Source of the DNA: Amycolatopsis sp. cg9
GTDB taxonomy: Bacteria > Actinomycetota > Actinomycetes > Mycobacteriales > Pseudonocardiaceae
Assembly: GCF_041346945.1 (NCBI RefSeq)
Contig: NZ_CP166850.1
Location: 7,424,501 to 7,488,500, forward strand
Direction of reading: 5' to 3'
DNA: 64,000 nt
Every line of letters begins with the position of its first letter. Positions within the stretch are counted from its first letter, which is position 1. The notes beneath the pieces were generated by a model. It saw only the letters and a list, made by a program, of their open reading frames with translations, did no database searches and was not told the DNA's origin. This document shows, piece by piece, positions 24,560-33,763 of this stretch. The translations under genes and the position numbers were made by a program.

Positions 24560-24962
24560 TGGACACCGTCGCCACGCACGAATCGGTGCCGTTGTCGAAC
24601 GTCGTCGACGCGTTCCCCACCGCGGTCACCGGCACGTCGAGGCCCGACGGCAGCGTCAGGCTCGTGCTCCCCGACGTCGGCACCGACCGGGTGTAGATCG
24701 TGTGCGTCGTGAAGCCGTCGCGGTAGGAGATCCGCAGGAGCAGGTTGCCCGCGTCGCCGATGTACGGGCCCGACGAAGTCGTCGCCCCGACCATGTGGTG
24801 GAAGCCGCCGGACGTCTCGTACTTGAGGGTGAACGAGCCGCCGAAGTCGCCGGAGTGGCAAACACCGGTTTTCTGGGTGAGGGTGGCCGCCTGGGCCGGG
24901 GTCGCCAGCACCGTCGCGCCGGCCACGAGTGCCGCCAGCCCGGCTCGGATCGCAGTCTTCAT
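24552..24962 (-). CDS. Small exported protein of unknown function
   Basis: A 136-residue protein with a clear signal peptide (about 1-25, ending in AQA). The mature part is beta-rich with two cysteines (VCHSGDF near 34 and SCVATVSIT at the end) that could form a disulfide. Similar small secreted proteins are widespread in actinomycetes, but I know of no function. It ends by overlapping the TetR gene and starts five bases after the stop of the universal stress gene, which is transcribed in the same direction. Confidence 0.75.
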   Translation of the reverse strand: MKTAIRAGLAALVAGATVLATPAQAATLTQKTGVCHSGDFGGSFTLKYETSGGFHHMVGATTSSGPYIGDAGNLLLRISYRDGFTTHTIYTRSVPTSGSTSLTLPSGLDVPVTAVGNASTTFDNGTDSCVATVSIT

Positions 24963-24966
24963 GGCG

Positions 24967-25857
24967 TCATCCTGGCGGGTCCCGCTTCCGTTCCGCTTCT
25001 CTCCAGGCGGTGGTGCGGACCAGCAGGACCGGGCAGGCGGCGTGGTGCAGCAGGGCCTGGCCGGTGGAGCCGAGCAGCAGACCGGGGAAGCCGCCGCGGC
25101 CGCGGTCGCCGAGGACGACGAGCTGGGCGCCGCCGCTGCGCGCGATCAGCTCCCGCCGCGGGTGGGCGTGCACCAGGACCCGCTCGACCTCGACGTCGCC
25201 GGTGTCGTGCGCCAGCACCCGCTCGCCGAGCAGCCGGTGCCCGGCCTCGGTGACGCAGCGGGGGTCCTGGCGCGGCGGCGGGGTGTCCGCCCAGGCGTGC
25301 AGCACGACGAGCGGGGCACCGCGGGTCCGCGCTTCGGCCAGCGCGGCTTCGAGGACCCGGGCGCCGGCGTCGCTGCCGTCGATCCCGGTGACGACCGGGC
25401 GGTCCGCCGCGTCCGGCTCGTCCCAGCTGTCCCCGCGGACGACGACGGTGTCGCAGCGGGCGTGCGTCCCGACGGCCGCGGCGACCGAGCCCGCCAGCAG
25501 GCTGGTGAGCCGCCCGTGCCCGGCCGAACCGACGACGAGCAGCGTCGCGGACCTCGACGCCTCGATCAGCGCCTGCGCCGCGCGGTCGGAGTCGAGCCGG
25601 GTGACGGCGTCCCGGACACCCTGCGCGGCGGCGAGTTCCCCGGCGGTCCGCAGCGCCCGGCGCCCCCGCGCCCGCAGCGCGTCCACCAGCTCGTCCGGCG
25701 GCGGCACGACCCCACCGGCGAGCAGCGCGGGCACGTCGAGGGCGTGCACGACCTCGAGGGGCGCACCCCGCAGCCGTGCGGTCCGCGCGGCCCAGCGAAC
25801 GGCGTCGAGCGACTCGGCCGACCCGTCCACCCCGGTGACGATCGGCGGTCCGGTCAT
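24967..25857 (-). CDS. Tandem universal stress protein
   Basis: A 296-residue protein made of two UspA domains. Domain 1 has VGSAGHGRLTSLLAGSV, domain 2 has LGDRGRGGFPGLLLGST; both fit the ATP-binding G-2x-G-9x-G(S/T) pattern. The ATG at 25857 starts directly before the first beta strand (MTGPPIVTGVDGSAE); an upstream in-frame extension would run through a hairpin repeat and is not credible. Proteins of this type in actinomycetes are linked to dormancy and redox stress. Confidence 0.88.
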   Translation of the reverse strand: MTGPPIVTGVDGSAESLDAVRWAARTARLRGAPLEVVHALDVPALLAGGVVPPPDELVDALRARGRRALRTAGELAAAQGVRDAVTRLDSDRAAQALIEASRSATLLVVGSAGHGRLTSLLAGSVAAAVGTHARCDTVVVRGDSWDEPDAADRPVVTGIDGSDAGARVLEAALAEARTRGAPLVVLHAWADTPPPRQDPRCVTEAGHRLLGERVLAHDTGDVEVERVLVHAHPRRELIARSGGAQLVVLGDRGRGGFPGLLLGSTGQALLHHAACPVLLVRTTAWREAERKRDPPG

Positions 25858-25906
25858 CTTCACGACTGTAGGCCGGAGCGGTCGTCGTCGGGAGCCTGGC
25901 GGGGAT

Positions 25907-25959
25907 GTCATGAACGGGTCGTTCAGGTCGTCGGGTGAGGTGAACGACCCGTTCATGAC
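25907..25959. repeat. Long hairpin repeat, family copy 2
   Basis: Perfect 19-bp arms (25907-25925 and 25941-25959) with a 15-base centre. The left arm reads GTCATGAACGGGTCGTTCA: relative to copy 1, A is replaced by G and the opposite arm has the matching C. It lies between the divergent universal stress and prepilin peptidase genes. Confidence 0.9.
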
Positions 25960-26063
25960 GTTCGGGTGCCGCCGCTCCGGCAAAACCAGGGGGGCGTGCG
26001 GTCGCGGGCGGGGCCGGTCTCGGGCAAGATCTGCGGCGTCCCCCGAACGGACCGGAGGAGCCG

Positions 26064-26843
26064 ATGGCGGTGCTGGTCGTGGCGGCCGCGGTGCTCGGGC
26101 TGCTCGTCGGGTCGTTCCTCAACGTCGTCGTCCACCGGGTGCCGCGGGGCGAGTCGGTCGTCCGCCCGGCCTCGCGCTGCCCCGGCTGCGGGCAGGAGAT
26201 CCGCGCGCGGCACAACGTCCCCGTCCTCGGCTGGCTCGTGCTCCGCGGCCGGTGCGCCGGCTGCGGCAGCCGGATCAGCGTCCGGTACCCGCTGGTCGAG
26301 CTGGGGACGGCGATCCTCTTCGTGCTCCTCGCCCTGCGGCTCGGCCCGCCGGACCTGCCCGCCTATCTCTACTTCGGCGCGATCGGCATCGCGCTCGCCC
26401 TGATCGACCTCGACTGCCGCCGGCTGCCGGACGCGATCGTGCTGCCCGCCTACCCGGTGCTCGCCGTGCTGCTCGCCGCGTCGGCCTGGTACCGCGGCGA
26501 CTGGTGGTCGCTCACCCGCGCGGGGATCGGCGGGGCCGCCCTCTTCGCCTTCTACCTGCTGCTCGCCCTCGCCCACCCCAAGGGCATGGGCTTCGGGGAC
26601 GTCAAGCTCGCCGGCCTGCTGGGCGGGATCCTCGGCTACCTCTCCTGGACGGCCTTGGTGCTCGGCGCGTTCGGCGGCTTCCTGCTCGGCGCGGTGGCCG
26701 GCGTCGTCGTGCTGGCGGCGGGCAAGGGCGATCGCAAGACGGCGCTGCCGTTCGGGCCGTTCATGATCGCCGCGGCGCTGATCGCGGTCTTCGCGGCCGG
26801 GCCGCTCGGCCAGGCCTACCGGGACCTGGTCGGCCTGGCCTGA
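26064..26843 (+). CDS. pilD: Prepilin peptidase/methyltransferase (A24)
   Basis: A 259-residue polytopic membrane enzyme. The N-terminal domain has two zinc-type CxxC pairs (RCPGCG and RCAGCG). The catalytic aspartates are in LIDLDCRRLPD and GFGDVKL (the GxGD motif). The full-length form cleaves prepilins after Gly and N-methylates the new end. AGGAG precedes the ATG. It faces the pilus operon, the two stop codons being four bases apart, and should process the pilins there. Confidence 0.93.
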   Translation: MAVLVVAAAVLGLLVGSFLNVVVHRVPRGESVVRPASRCPGCGQEIRARHNVPVLGWLVLRGRCAGCGSRISVRYPLVELGTAILFVLLALRLGPPDLPAYLYFGAIGIALALIDLDCRRLPDAIVLPAYPVLAVLLAASAWYRGDWWSLTRAGIGGAALFAFYLLLALAHPKGMGFGDVKLAGLLGGILGYLSWTALVLGAFGGFLLGAVAGVVVLAAGKGDRKTALPFGPFMIAAALIAVFAAGPLGQAYRDLVGLA

Positions 26844-26847
26844 GCGG

Positions 26848-28833
26848 TCACCGGTTCCCGGACCAGCTGAGCACCGACACCTGTCTCGCGCCGGGCACCG
26901 GGTTGGCCGGGTCGCCGTCGACGTAGGCCACCCGGGCCCGGGCCGCCGGGGTGCCGCCCGGGGCGCACGTGCCCGCCCCGGGGCAGACGTACGCCGCCAG
27001 GTAGACGCCGAAGACGAAGCCAGGGGAGTCGTCGGGAACTTCGATCACCGCGCCGGTGAACGAGACGCTGCCGGTTTCCTTCACCCACAACGACCGGGCG
27101 ATCACGCCGAAGCGGAAGATCGGTTCGATCGCGTTGTTGAGCGTGATGTCCAGGACGGCCTTCGGCGCGTACGTCGTCCCCTGCACGTAGAACCGGTTGC
27201 CGGAGTTGTTCACCGACGTCACCATCGCGCACGCCGCGCTGTTCGTGTACAGCAGCTGGGTGCACCCGTTCTGCGCGCGCAGCGCGGGCGGGGTGTAGGT
27301 GAGCTCCAGCTGGAGCGCGTCGAGCTGTTCGGTGCCCTTGTGCTTGAGCGCCGCGGTGTACCCCAGCTGCGCACCGGTGAACCCGCCGTCGTACACCTGC
27401 TGCGAGAGCGCCGCGGTGACGTCGACCAGATCGGTGTGCAGGACCTTGTCCGGGTACGACGGCACCCCGAACTTGTCCGCACCCAGCTGGACGGACAGGT
27501 TGTCCTGGCTCGACCCGTTGTCGTTGCCGTGCACCACCCGGATCTTCGCGGACTTGAGCAGGGACCCGGCCGGGATCGCGGCGGGCGGCGCGTAGCCGGT
27601 CGCCGTCACGGTCGCGCTCTGGTTGCCGTTGCCGTTGTTCGTCCACGTCGCGAAGTTGCCGTCCACAGTGGACAGGCTGCCGGCCGGGGCGCTGGTGAAG
27701 GTCCCGGCCGGCGTGCCGGACGGCGTGAGCGTCGCGGTCACCGGGGCCTCGACGCCGGACGTGAGCCCGTACAGCGCCACCGGCGGCTTCGTGCCGCTGT
27801 AGGACCCGCAGATCTCGGCCTCCGCGGCCTTGACCGCGAGCCGGCTGTCGCCGCCGAAGACGAACTGGACACCGGCCGCCTTCGCGTCTTCGATCGGGTT
27901 GTCGCACGCGCCCGGGATGGCCGAGCCGGCCGCCGACGGCGCGGCGATGATCCGGCCGGCGCGGTCCACCGGCGTGCCGGCGACCAGGCGGCCGCTGTTG
28001 ATCGTCCAGACGTCGTCGCCCGCGGGGAGGCCCGGCGGGCGGGTGACCTCGCTGTTGCGGAAGTCGAAGTAGTACGCGCCCGGCTTGAACCACCAGATGC
28101 TGTCCTTGCACGGGCTGCTGTTGGTCATCAGCGCGGACAGGCCGACCGCGTCGTCGTAGAAGCCGGGCTCGAACGTCACCACCGGGCCGGTGCAGCCGGG
28201 CACGCCCCGGTGGGCCGGCACCGACGTCAGCGCCGGGGCGTAGCCGGGATCGGCGCCCAGGCCCGACCCGGGGTAGCCGCAGTTCGCCGCCGGCGTGCTC
28301 CGGATGGTGCCCGCGCAGGCCCCGCGCGCGTACACCGCGGTGTTGGTGTCGAGTGAACCGTTGACGACGTTGATGGTCGAGTTCGAATAGACGACGCCGT
28401 GGACGCGGAACGAGGAGCCGCTCGGCTGCTGGATGTTGAGGCCGTCCTCGCCGCCGGTGCCGAGGGTGAGGATCGCGCTGCCCGGCCGGTTGCACGCGCT
28501 CAGCGACGGGCACTGGATGAGCACCTTCGCCGGGTCCGCGGTGCACGTCACCGCGGCCGACCCGCCGCTGCCGAAGCCCGGCAGCGCGAGGGTGTCGGAC
28601 CCGCCGAAGCACTGCTGCCCGGGCGCGCCGGTGAAGGTGCTGTTCCGGATGCTGTTGATCCCCGCCTGCAGCGCGCCGTCGGCCGTGTAGGCGGCCGCCG
28701 CCTGGTCGCGGAGGTTGACCGTGGCGCGGACGCTGGTGTCGGCGAAGGACAGCAGCGCGCCGAGCACCACCGCGACGACCGTGACGAGGATGAGCACCAG
28801 CGGCAGCGCGGCCCCGGTGTCGTCGCGCTTCAT
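26848..28833 (-). CDS. PilX-like large pilus-associated protein
   Basis: A 661-residue protein with a short basic start and one N-terminal membrane helix (GAALPLVLILVTVVAVVLGA), like the PilX N-terminal domain. It lacks the GF/Glu5 prepilin signature. The rest is a large extracellular beta-rich region with many cysteines (CFGGSD, CTADP, CPSLSACNRPG, CDNP), probably disulfide-bonded. It may form part of a pilus tip with the two minor prepilins directly upstream. The ATG overlaps the preceding stop. I see no known adhesin or enzyme domain. Confidence 0.72.
   Translation of the reverse strand: MKRDDTGAALPLVLILVTVVAVVLGALLSFADTSVRATVNLRDQAAAAYTADGALQAGINSIRNSTFTGAPGQQCFGGSDTLALPGFGSGGSAAVTCTADPAKVLIQCPSLSACNRPGSAILTLGTGGEDGLNIQQPSGSSFRVHGVVYSNSTINVVNGSLDTNTAVYARGACAGTIRSTPAANCGYPGSGLGADPGYAPALTSVPAHRGVPGCTGPVVTFEPGFYDDAVGLSALMTNSSPCKDSIWWFKPGAYYFDFRNSEVTRPPGLPAGDDVWTINSGRLVAGTPVDRAGRIIAAPSAAGSAIPGACDNPIEDAKAAGVQFVFGGDSRLAVKAAEAEICGSYSGTKPPVALYGLTSGVEAPVTATLTPSGTPAGTFTSAPAGSLSTVDGNFATWTNNGNGNQSATVTATGYAPPAAIPAGSLLKSAKIRVVHGNDNGSSQDNLSVQLGADKFGVPSYPDKVLHTDLVDVTAALSQQVYDGGFTGAQLGYTAALKHKGTEQLDALQLELTYTPPALRAQNGCTQLLYTNSAACAMVTSVNNSGNRFYVQGTTYAPKAVLDITLNNAIEPIFRFGVIARSLWVKETGSVSFTGAVIEVPDDSPGFVFGVYLAAYVCPGAGTCAPGGTPAARARVAYVDGDPANPVPGARQVSVLSWSGNR
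27661..27673. repeat. GTCCACWGTGGAC palindrome, copy 2
   Basis: GTCCACAGTGGAC within the PilX-like gene, read on the minus strand as Ser-Thr-Val-Asp with the rare ACT codon. Confidence 0.6.
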
Positions 28834-29456
28834 GTCTGCCTCCGTTGGCCGAACAGGGTGATGGGGTAGGGGTCGGCGCCGGCCGCGACCGCGGTGAAGG
28901 TGAACCGCACCCACTGCGGCACCGCCGCGTCCGTGCAGGTGCCGGCGCAGGTGACGGCCGGGGTGCCGGGCTGCACGTTGTGCGCGACGACCGCGTCGGA
29001 CACCGGCACCGGGGACCCGAGGCAGCGCAGGCGGTGCAGCTCGGTCCCGGACAGGTAGTAGGCGACGACGGCGGTGCGCCGGGTCGCGGCCGGCGTGCCG
29101 GTGTCCCAGTCGTCCGACAGCAGCCGCACGACCGAAACCGGGGTCGCCGCGGTGCCGCAGACCTGGCCGCCCGCGTCGTAGGCGGCGTTCAGCTGGATCG
29201 ACGGCGAGAACGGGACCTGGCCGTTGGCCACCTGCCCCGTGAAGTCGCGCAGCCCGGTCGCGGCGACGTCCTGGGCGAAGAACGCCGAGCTCTGCTGGGC
29301 GTCGTGGGAGACGGCGAGGCGGGCGGAGGTCGCGTCGGTGTTCTTGATCGCGACGACGACCGCGGTGGCGATCGGCGCGGCGACCACGCCGAGGATCACG
29401 ATGACGACGAGCAGCTCGACGAGCGTGAACCCGGCGTCGGAGCGGCGGTTCAGCAC
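28830..29456 (-). CDS. Minor prepilin, PilW/GspJ-like
   Basis: A 208-residue prepilin. The leader MLNRRSDAG is followed by FTLVELLVVIVILG: cleavage after Gly9, with the conserved Glu at +5 of the mature form. The GTG start at 29456 places this leader correctly. The C-terminal domain has paired cysteines (VCGTAA; RCLG; CAGTC). It overlaps both neighbours. Its likely role is initiating pilus assembly with the PilV-like and PilX-like proteins. Confidence 0.85.
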   Translation of the reverse strand: MLNRRSDAGFTLVELLVVIVILGVVAAPIATAVVVAIKNTDATSARLAVSHDAQQSSAFFAQDVAATGLRDFTGQVANGQVPFSPSIQLNAAYDAGGQVCGTAATPVSVVRLLSDDWDTGTPAATRRTAVVAYYLSGTELHRLRCLGSPVPVSDAVVAHNVQPGTPAVTCAGTCTDAAVPQWVRFTFTAVAAGADPYPITLFGQRRQT

Positions 29457-29890
29457 GGCGCCTCCCCGAGCCCGCAGCGCTTGCGCACCACGACTTCCAG
29501 GCGTTCGCTCGCGCGCCCGTCGCCGCTGGCGACCTGCACGGTCAGCTGCTGCAGCCCGGTGTCGGTGCCGCAGGTGGCCGACCACGCCGAGCCGGTCCAG
29601 TACTTCACCGAGGCCACCGAGCTGATGAACCCCGACGGCACCGTGAAGCCGGCCGGTGCGGCGTACTTCGCCGGCGCCGCGCACGGGAAGTACCCGCCCG
29701 CCATGACCTGGTTCTCGATCGCCTCGCCGAAGTCGCGCACGCCCGCGCCGGCGGTCGCCTGCTTGCGGTGGACGTCGGACATCAGCACGCTCACGCCGAT
29801 GCCGCCGACGATCGCGGCGACCGCGACGCCGAGCACCGCGACGGCGACCAGCAGCTCGAGGAGGCTCTCGCCCCGGTCGTCGGCGCGCAT
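29450..29890 (-). CDS. Minor prepilin, PilV/GspI-like
   Basis: A 146-residue prepilin. Leader MRADDRG, then ESLLELLVAVAVLG: cleavage after Gly7, Glu at +5, with an unusual Glu at +1 that is seen in other actinobacterial minor pilins. Cysteines near 70, 107, 139 and 146 probably pair. The start shares its last base with the pilC stop and the end overlaps the next prepilin gene by seven bases. Confidence 0.85.
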   Translation of the reverse strand: MRADDRGESLLELLVAVAVLGVAVAAIVGGIGVSVLMSDVHRKQATAGAGVRDFGEAIENQVMAGGYFPCAAPAKYAAPAGFTVPSGFISSVASVKYWTGSAWSATCGTDTGLQQLTVQVASGDGRASERLEVVVRKRCGLGEAPC

Positions 29891-31095
29891 CAGACGTGCA
29901 CCTGCGTGAAGATGCCGTACATCGCCGACACGAGCGCGACCGCGACGAACCCGACGACCAGGCCCATCACCACGATGACGGCGGGCTCGAACAGCGCGGT
30001 CAGCTTCTTCAGCCGGTAGTCCAGCTCGCCTTCGTAGTACTGGGCGGTGACCTCGAGCTGGGTGTCGAGCGTGCCGGTGTCCTCGCCGACGCGGATCATC
30101 TGCGCGGCGGTCACCGGGAACAGCCCCGAGCCGGTGAGCGGGCGGGCCAGGCCTTCGCCTTCGAGCACGGCGTGCGCGACGCGGGCGAGCGCCCGCATGA
30201 AGACGCGGTTGCGCAGGGAATCCGTCGCCACCCGCAGGGCCTCCGGCAGCGGCACCCCGGCGCTCACCATCGACGAGAGGATCCGGCAGAACCGCTCGAC
30301 GAGCGCGTGCCGCACGGTCGGGCCGATCGCGGGCACGGCCAGCAGCACCCGGTCCCGCGCGTACCGCCCGCCCGGCGTCCGCACCCCGAGCACGTACAGC
30401 GCGATCACGGCGGCGAGCCCCACCAGCAGCGCCCACCACCACTGGCCGAGGAAGTCGGTGACGGCCAGCAGCATCCGCGTCGGCAGCGGGAGCTTCGCGT
30501 TGAGGCTGGCGAAGAACACCTTGAACCGCGGCAGCACGAACGTCGCCAGCACCACGACGGTGACGACGGACATCAGCGCGATCATCGCCGGGTAGATCAG
30601 CGCGGCCTTGATCTTGCGCCGGGCTTCGAGGTCGCGTTCGAGGTAGTCGGCGAGCTGGTCGAGGACGACGTCGAGCTGCCCGGTCAGCTCCGCCGAGCGC
30701 AGGATCTCGCGGTAGAACTCGGGGAAGATCTTCGGGTGCCGGTCGACGCAGTCCGACAGCCGGTCGCCGCCGCGCAGGCCGAGCTCGACGTCCCGCAGCA
30801 TCCGGGCCACCGACGAGTTCGCGGCCTCCTCGCCGAGGATGCGCACCGCGTCGATGAGCGGCAGCCCGGCCCGGACGAACGCGCCGAGCTGGCGCGAGAG
30901 GTGCAGCACGACCTCGCGCTTGACCCGGGGTGCGGTCAGCTCCAGGCTCAGCACGCTCTTCTTCTCGGTGAGCTCGATGTCCCGCAGTTCGCGCTCGTAC
31001 AGCGCGAGCGCGGCGGCGTCGAGGTCGGCGGCCTTCTGCACCCCGCGGGTGCGCTGCCCGTCCGGGCCGGTCGCGACGTAGGCGTACCGGTTCAT
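29890..31095 (-). CDS. pilC: Type IV pilus inner-membrane platform protein
   Basis: A 401-residue GspF/PilC protein with two T2SSF domains, each followed by membrane helices. Landmarks: FVRAGLPLIDAVRILGEE in the first domain, SMVSAGVPLPEALRVATDS and VGEDTGTLDTQLEVTAQYYE in the second. It anchors the assembly ATPase PilB to the growing pilus. Start overlaps the pilB stop. Confidence 0.94.
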   Translation of the reverse strand: MNRYAYVATGPDGQRTRGVQKAADLDAAALALYERELRDIELTEKKSVLSLELTAPRVKREVVLHLSRQLGAFVRAGLPLIDAVRILGEEAANSSVARMLRDVELGLRGGDRLSDCVDRHPKIFPEFYREILRSAELTGQLDVVLDQLADYLERDLEARRKIKAALIYPAMIALMSVVTVVVLATFVLPRFKVFFASLNAKLPLPTRMLLAVTDFLGQWWWALLVGLAAVIALYVLGVRTPGGRYARDRVLLAVPAIGPTVRHALVERFCRILSSMVSAGVPLPEALRVATDSLRNRVFMRALARVAHAVLEGEGLARPLTGSGLFPVTAAQMIRVGEDTGTLDTQLEVTAQYYEGELDYRLKKLTALFEPAVIVVMGLVVGFVAVALVSAMYGIFTQVHV

Positions 31096-32621
31096 CGCGC
31101 GCCTCCGGTGAGGTAGATCGACCGCAGCACCTCGGCCGGGGTGGTGACGCCCTCGGCGATCAGCCGGAGCGCCTCGTCCTGCAGCGTCCGCATGCCTTCC
31201 TTGCGGGCCAGCTCGTGCACCTCGCGGTGCGGCGCGCTGTCCAGCACGAGCGAGCGGATCCCTTCGCTGACCGGCATCAGCTCGTAGACGCCGGTGCGGT
31301 CCAGGAACCCGGTCTGGGCGCAGAAGTTGCAGCCGGTGCCCCGGACGAACCCGCCGTCCGGGCCCGCCGCGTTCATCGAGTCCAGAAAGGACAGCTCTTC
31401 GGCGGAGGGCCGGTAGTACTCGCGGCAGCGCAGGCAGATCCGCCGGACGAGCCGCTGGGCGAGCACGGCGGTGACCGAGGACGCCACGAGGAAGTTCTCG
31501 ATGCCCATGTCGAGCAGCCGGTGCAGCGCCGACGCGGCGTCGGTGGCGTGCAGCGAGGAGAGCACGAAGTGCCCGGTGAGCGCGGACTGCACGGCGATGC
31601 GGGCGGTGTCGACGTCGCGGACCTCGCCGACGAGGATGACGTCGGGGTCCTGGCGCAGGATCGACTTCAGGCCGTCGGCGAAGGTGACGCCGGTCTGCTC
31701 GTTGATCTGGATCTGGTTGATCGAGGACATGGTGTACTCGACCGGGTCCTCGATGGTCATGATGTTGCGCTCGGCGCTGTCGAGCTCGCCCAGCGAGCCG
31801 TAGAGCGTCGTCGTCTTGCCGCTGCCGGTCGGCCCGGCGCAGATCACCATGCCGTAGGGCGACTGCAGCACCGAGCCGTAGCGCGCCGCCATCTCGGCGG
31901 GCATGCCGAGCTGCGGCAGCCGGAACAGCGGGCGGCTCTTGTCGAGCAGCCGGAGCACGACCTTCTCGCCGCCGACGACCGGCGTGGTCGCCACCCGGAT
32001 GTCCACCGGCCGGTCCTCGACGGCCATGCTGATCTGGCCGTCCTGCGGGCGGCGGCGTTCGACGATGTTCATCCCGCCGAGGATCTTGATCCGGCTGGTC
32101 ACCGCGGGGCCCATCGACCCGGGCAGGTCCAGCACGTCGTGCAGCACGCCGTCGATGCGGTAGCGGACGCGGACCCGCTCGGCCTGCGGCTCGACGTGGA
32201 TGTCGGAGGCCCGGTCGCGCAGCGCCTGCTTGATCATCAGCGCGACGACGTGCACCACCGGCGCGTCGTCGTTCGCGGTGGCCGCCGGCTCGGCGCGGGT
32301 CGCGTCGCGCCGGACGGCGTCCCGGGCTTCGAACGCCTTGACCTGCCGGTCGACGCCGGTGAGGGCGCGGTAGGTGCGTTCGACGGTGGCGAGGATGTCG
32401 GCGCGGGCGGCGACCGCGACGGTCACCGGCCGGCCGAGCGCCTCCTGCAACGCGGGTGCGGTGCCCGGGTCGGCGACCGCGACCAGCACGCTGTCTTCGC
32501 GGACGGCGAGGGGGATCGCGCAGAGCTCGCGCGCTTTCGCTTCGCCGAGCAGGTCGGCGGCCGCGCGGTCCGGGGTCACCGTGCGCAGGTCGACGGTGCG
32601 GGGCTGGGTGCGGAGTCTCAT
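31092..32621 (-). CDS. pilB: Type IV pilus assembly ATPase
   Basis: A 509-residue GspE/PilB ATPase. An N-terminal GspE N1-like domain (1-90) precedes the ATPase: Walker A GPTGSGKT (263-270), Walker B DPDVILVGEVRD, His-box SSLHATDA, and a CxxC...CxxC zinc knuckle (ICLRCREYY, GCNFCAQTGF) typical of assembly ATPases. It powers pilin polymerisation. The ATG overlaps the pilT stop by four bases. Confidence 0.94.
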   Translation of the reverse strand: MRLRTQPRTVDLRTVTPDRAAADLLGEAKARELCAIPLAVREDSVLVAVADPGTAPALQEALGRPVTVAVAARADILATVERTYRALTGVDRQVKAFEARDAVRRDATRAEPAATANDDAPVVHVVALMIKQALRDRASDIHVEPQAERVRVRYRIDGVLHDVLDLPGSMGPAVTSRIKILGGMNIVERRRPQDGQISMAVEDRPVDIRVATTPVVGGEKVVLRLLDKSRPLFRLPQLGMPAEMAARYGSVLQSPYGMVICAGPTGSGKTTTLYGSLGELDSAERNIMTIEDPVEYTMSSINQIQINEQTGVTFADGLKSILRQDPDVILVGEVRDVDTARIAVQSALTGHFVLSSLHATDAASALHRLLDMGIENFLVASSVTAVLAQRLVRRICLRCREYYRPSAEELSFLDSMNAAGPDGGFVRGTGCNFCAQTGFLDRTGVYELMPVSEGIRSLVLDSAPHREVHELARKEGMRTLQDEALRLIAEGVTTPAEVLRSIYLTGGAR

Positions 32622-33706
32622 GCCGGCACGCTCCGGGGCCGCGGGCGCGGGTCGATGTCCTGCGGGTGGAGGCTGCGGGCGGCCGCGTCGGCGGGGGAGA
32701 CCAGGCCGGCGGCGACGAGCGCGGACAGCGACTGCTCCAGCGTCACCATGCCTTCGCGGTGGCCGGTCACCAGCGCGTTGCGCAGCTGGTGCGGCTTGCC
32801 CTCCTTGATCAGGTTGCGCACGGCGGTGTTCGCGACGAGCACCTCGAACGCGGCGACCAGCCCGCCGCCGACGCGCGGCAGCAGCCGCTGGTAGACGATC
32901 CCGGTGAGCGCCGCGGCGAGCTGCACCCGCACCTGTTCCTGCTGCCCGGCCGGGAAGACGTCGATCATCCGGGCGAGGGACTGCGCGGTGTCGTTGGTGT
33001 GCAGCGTGGCGAAGACCAGGTGCCCGGTTTCGGCGATGGTGAGGGCGAAGCGGATCGACTCGAGGTCGCGCATCTCGCCCACCAGCAGGACGTCGGGGTC
33101 CTCACGCAGCGCGCTGCGCAGGGCGGCCGGGAAGGACTCGGTGTCGGTGCCGACCTCGCGCTGGTTCACCGCGGAACGGCGGTGCTCGTGGACGTACTCG
33201 ATCGGGTCCTCGACGGTGAGGATGTGGCAGGCGCGCTCGTGGTTGATCCGGTCGATGACGGCGGCGAGCGTCGTCGACTTGCCCGAGCCGGTCGGCCCGG
33301 TGACGAGCACGAGACCCTGGTGCCGGCGGGCGAAGTCGCTCAGGACCGGCGGCAGGCCGAGGTCGGCCATGGCGGGGATCCGGCGCGGGATCATCCGCAG
33401 CGCGACGACGGTGGCGCCGCGCTGGGTGAAGGCGTTGCCGCGGACGCGGGCGTGGTCGCGCCAGCTGAAGGAGAAGTCGAATTCGTGGGCGGTGCGCCAG
33501 GCGCGGGCCTGCTCGTCGGTGAGCAGCTCGCCGAGCAGGGCGTCGGTGTCCTCGCCGGAGAGGACGGGGTGCCCGGCGACCGCGGCGAGGTCGCCGTGCA
33601 CGCGCAGCTGGGGCGGCAGGCCGGCGGTGAGCAGCAGGTCGGTGCCGCGGGCTTGCCAGAGCGCTTCGAGCAGGCCGTCGGCGCGGCTGCCGGTCAGGGT
33701 GGGCAT
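32618..33706 (-). CDS. pilT: Type IV pilus retraction ATPase
   Basis: A 362-residue PilT ATPase. Walker A GPTGSGKS (137-144), Walker B DVLLVGEMRD, HTNDTAQSLARMIDVFP, and AVRNLIKEGK, which matches the PilT-specific AIRNLIRE motif required for retraction. No zinc knuckle, as expected for retraction rather than assembly ATPases. It implies a retractile pilus (twitching or DNA uptake). It starts 57 bases after the pilA stop, beyond a hairpin. Confidence 0.93.
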   Translation of the reverse strand: MPTLTGSRADGLLEALWQARGTDLLLTAGLPPQLRVHGDLAAVAGHPVLSGEDTDALLGELLTDEQARAWRTAHEFDFSFSWRDHARVRGNAFTQRGATVVALRMIPRRIPAMADLGLPPVLSDFARRHQGLVLVTGPTGSGKSTTLAAVIDRINHERACHILTVEDPIEYVHEHRRSAVNQREVGTDTESFPAALRSALREDPDVLLVGEMRDLESIRFALTIAETGHLVFATLHTNDTAQSLARMIDVFPAGQQEQVRVQLAAALTGIVYQRLLPRVGGGLVAAFEVLVANTAVRNLIKEGKPHQLRNALVTGHREGMVTLEQSLSALVAAGLVSPADAAARSLHPQDIDPRPRPRSVPA

Positions 33707-33729
33707 GGGTTCCCTCCGGGGCGAGGAGG

Positions 33730-33757
33730 CCGCGGGGCGGGTCGCCCCACCCCGCGG
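33730..33757 (-). terminator. Hairpin between pilA and pilT
   Basis: An 11-bp stem with one G-U pair when read on the minus strand (33747-33757 with 33730-33740) and a 6-base loop, starting 7 bases after the pilA stop. Probably a partial terminator or mRNA stabiliser that yields much more pilin than ATPase transcript. Confidence 0.6.
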
Positions 33758-33763
33758 CGTGGT

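Noticed and set aside
26848..28833. The PilX-like protein as a true prepilin
   Set aside because: The N-terminus has a hydrophobic helix but no Gly-Phe cleavage site and no Glu at +5.
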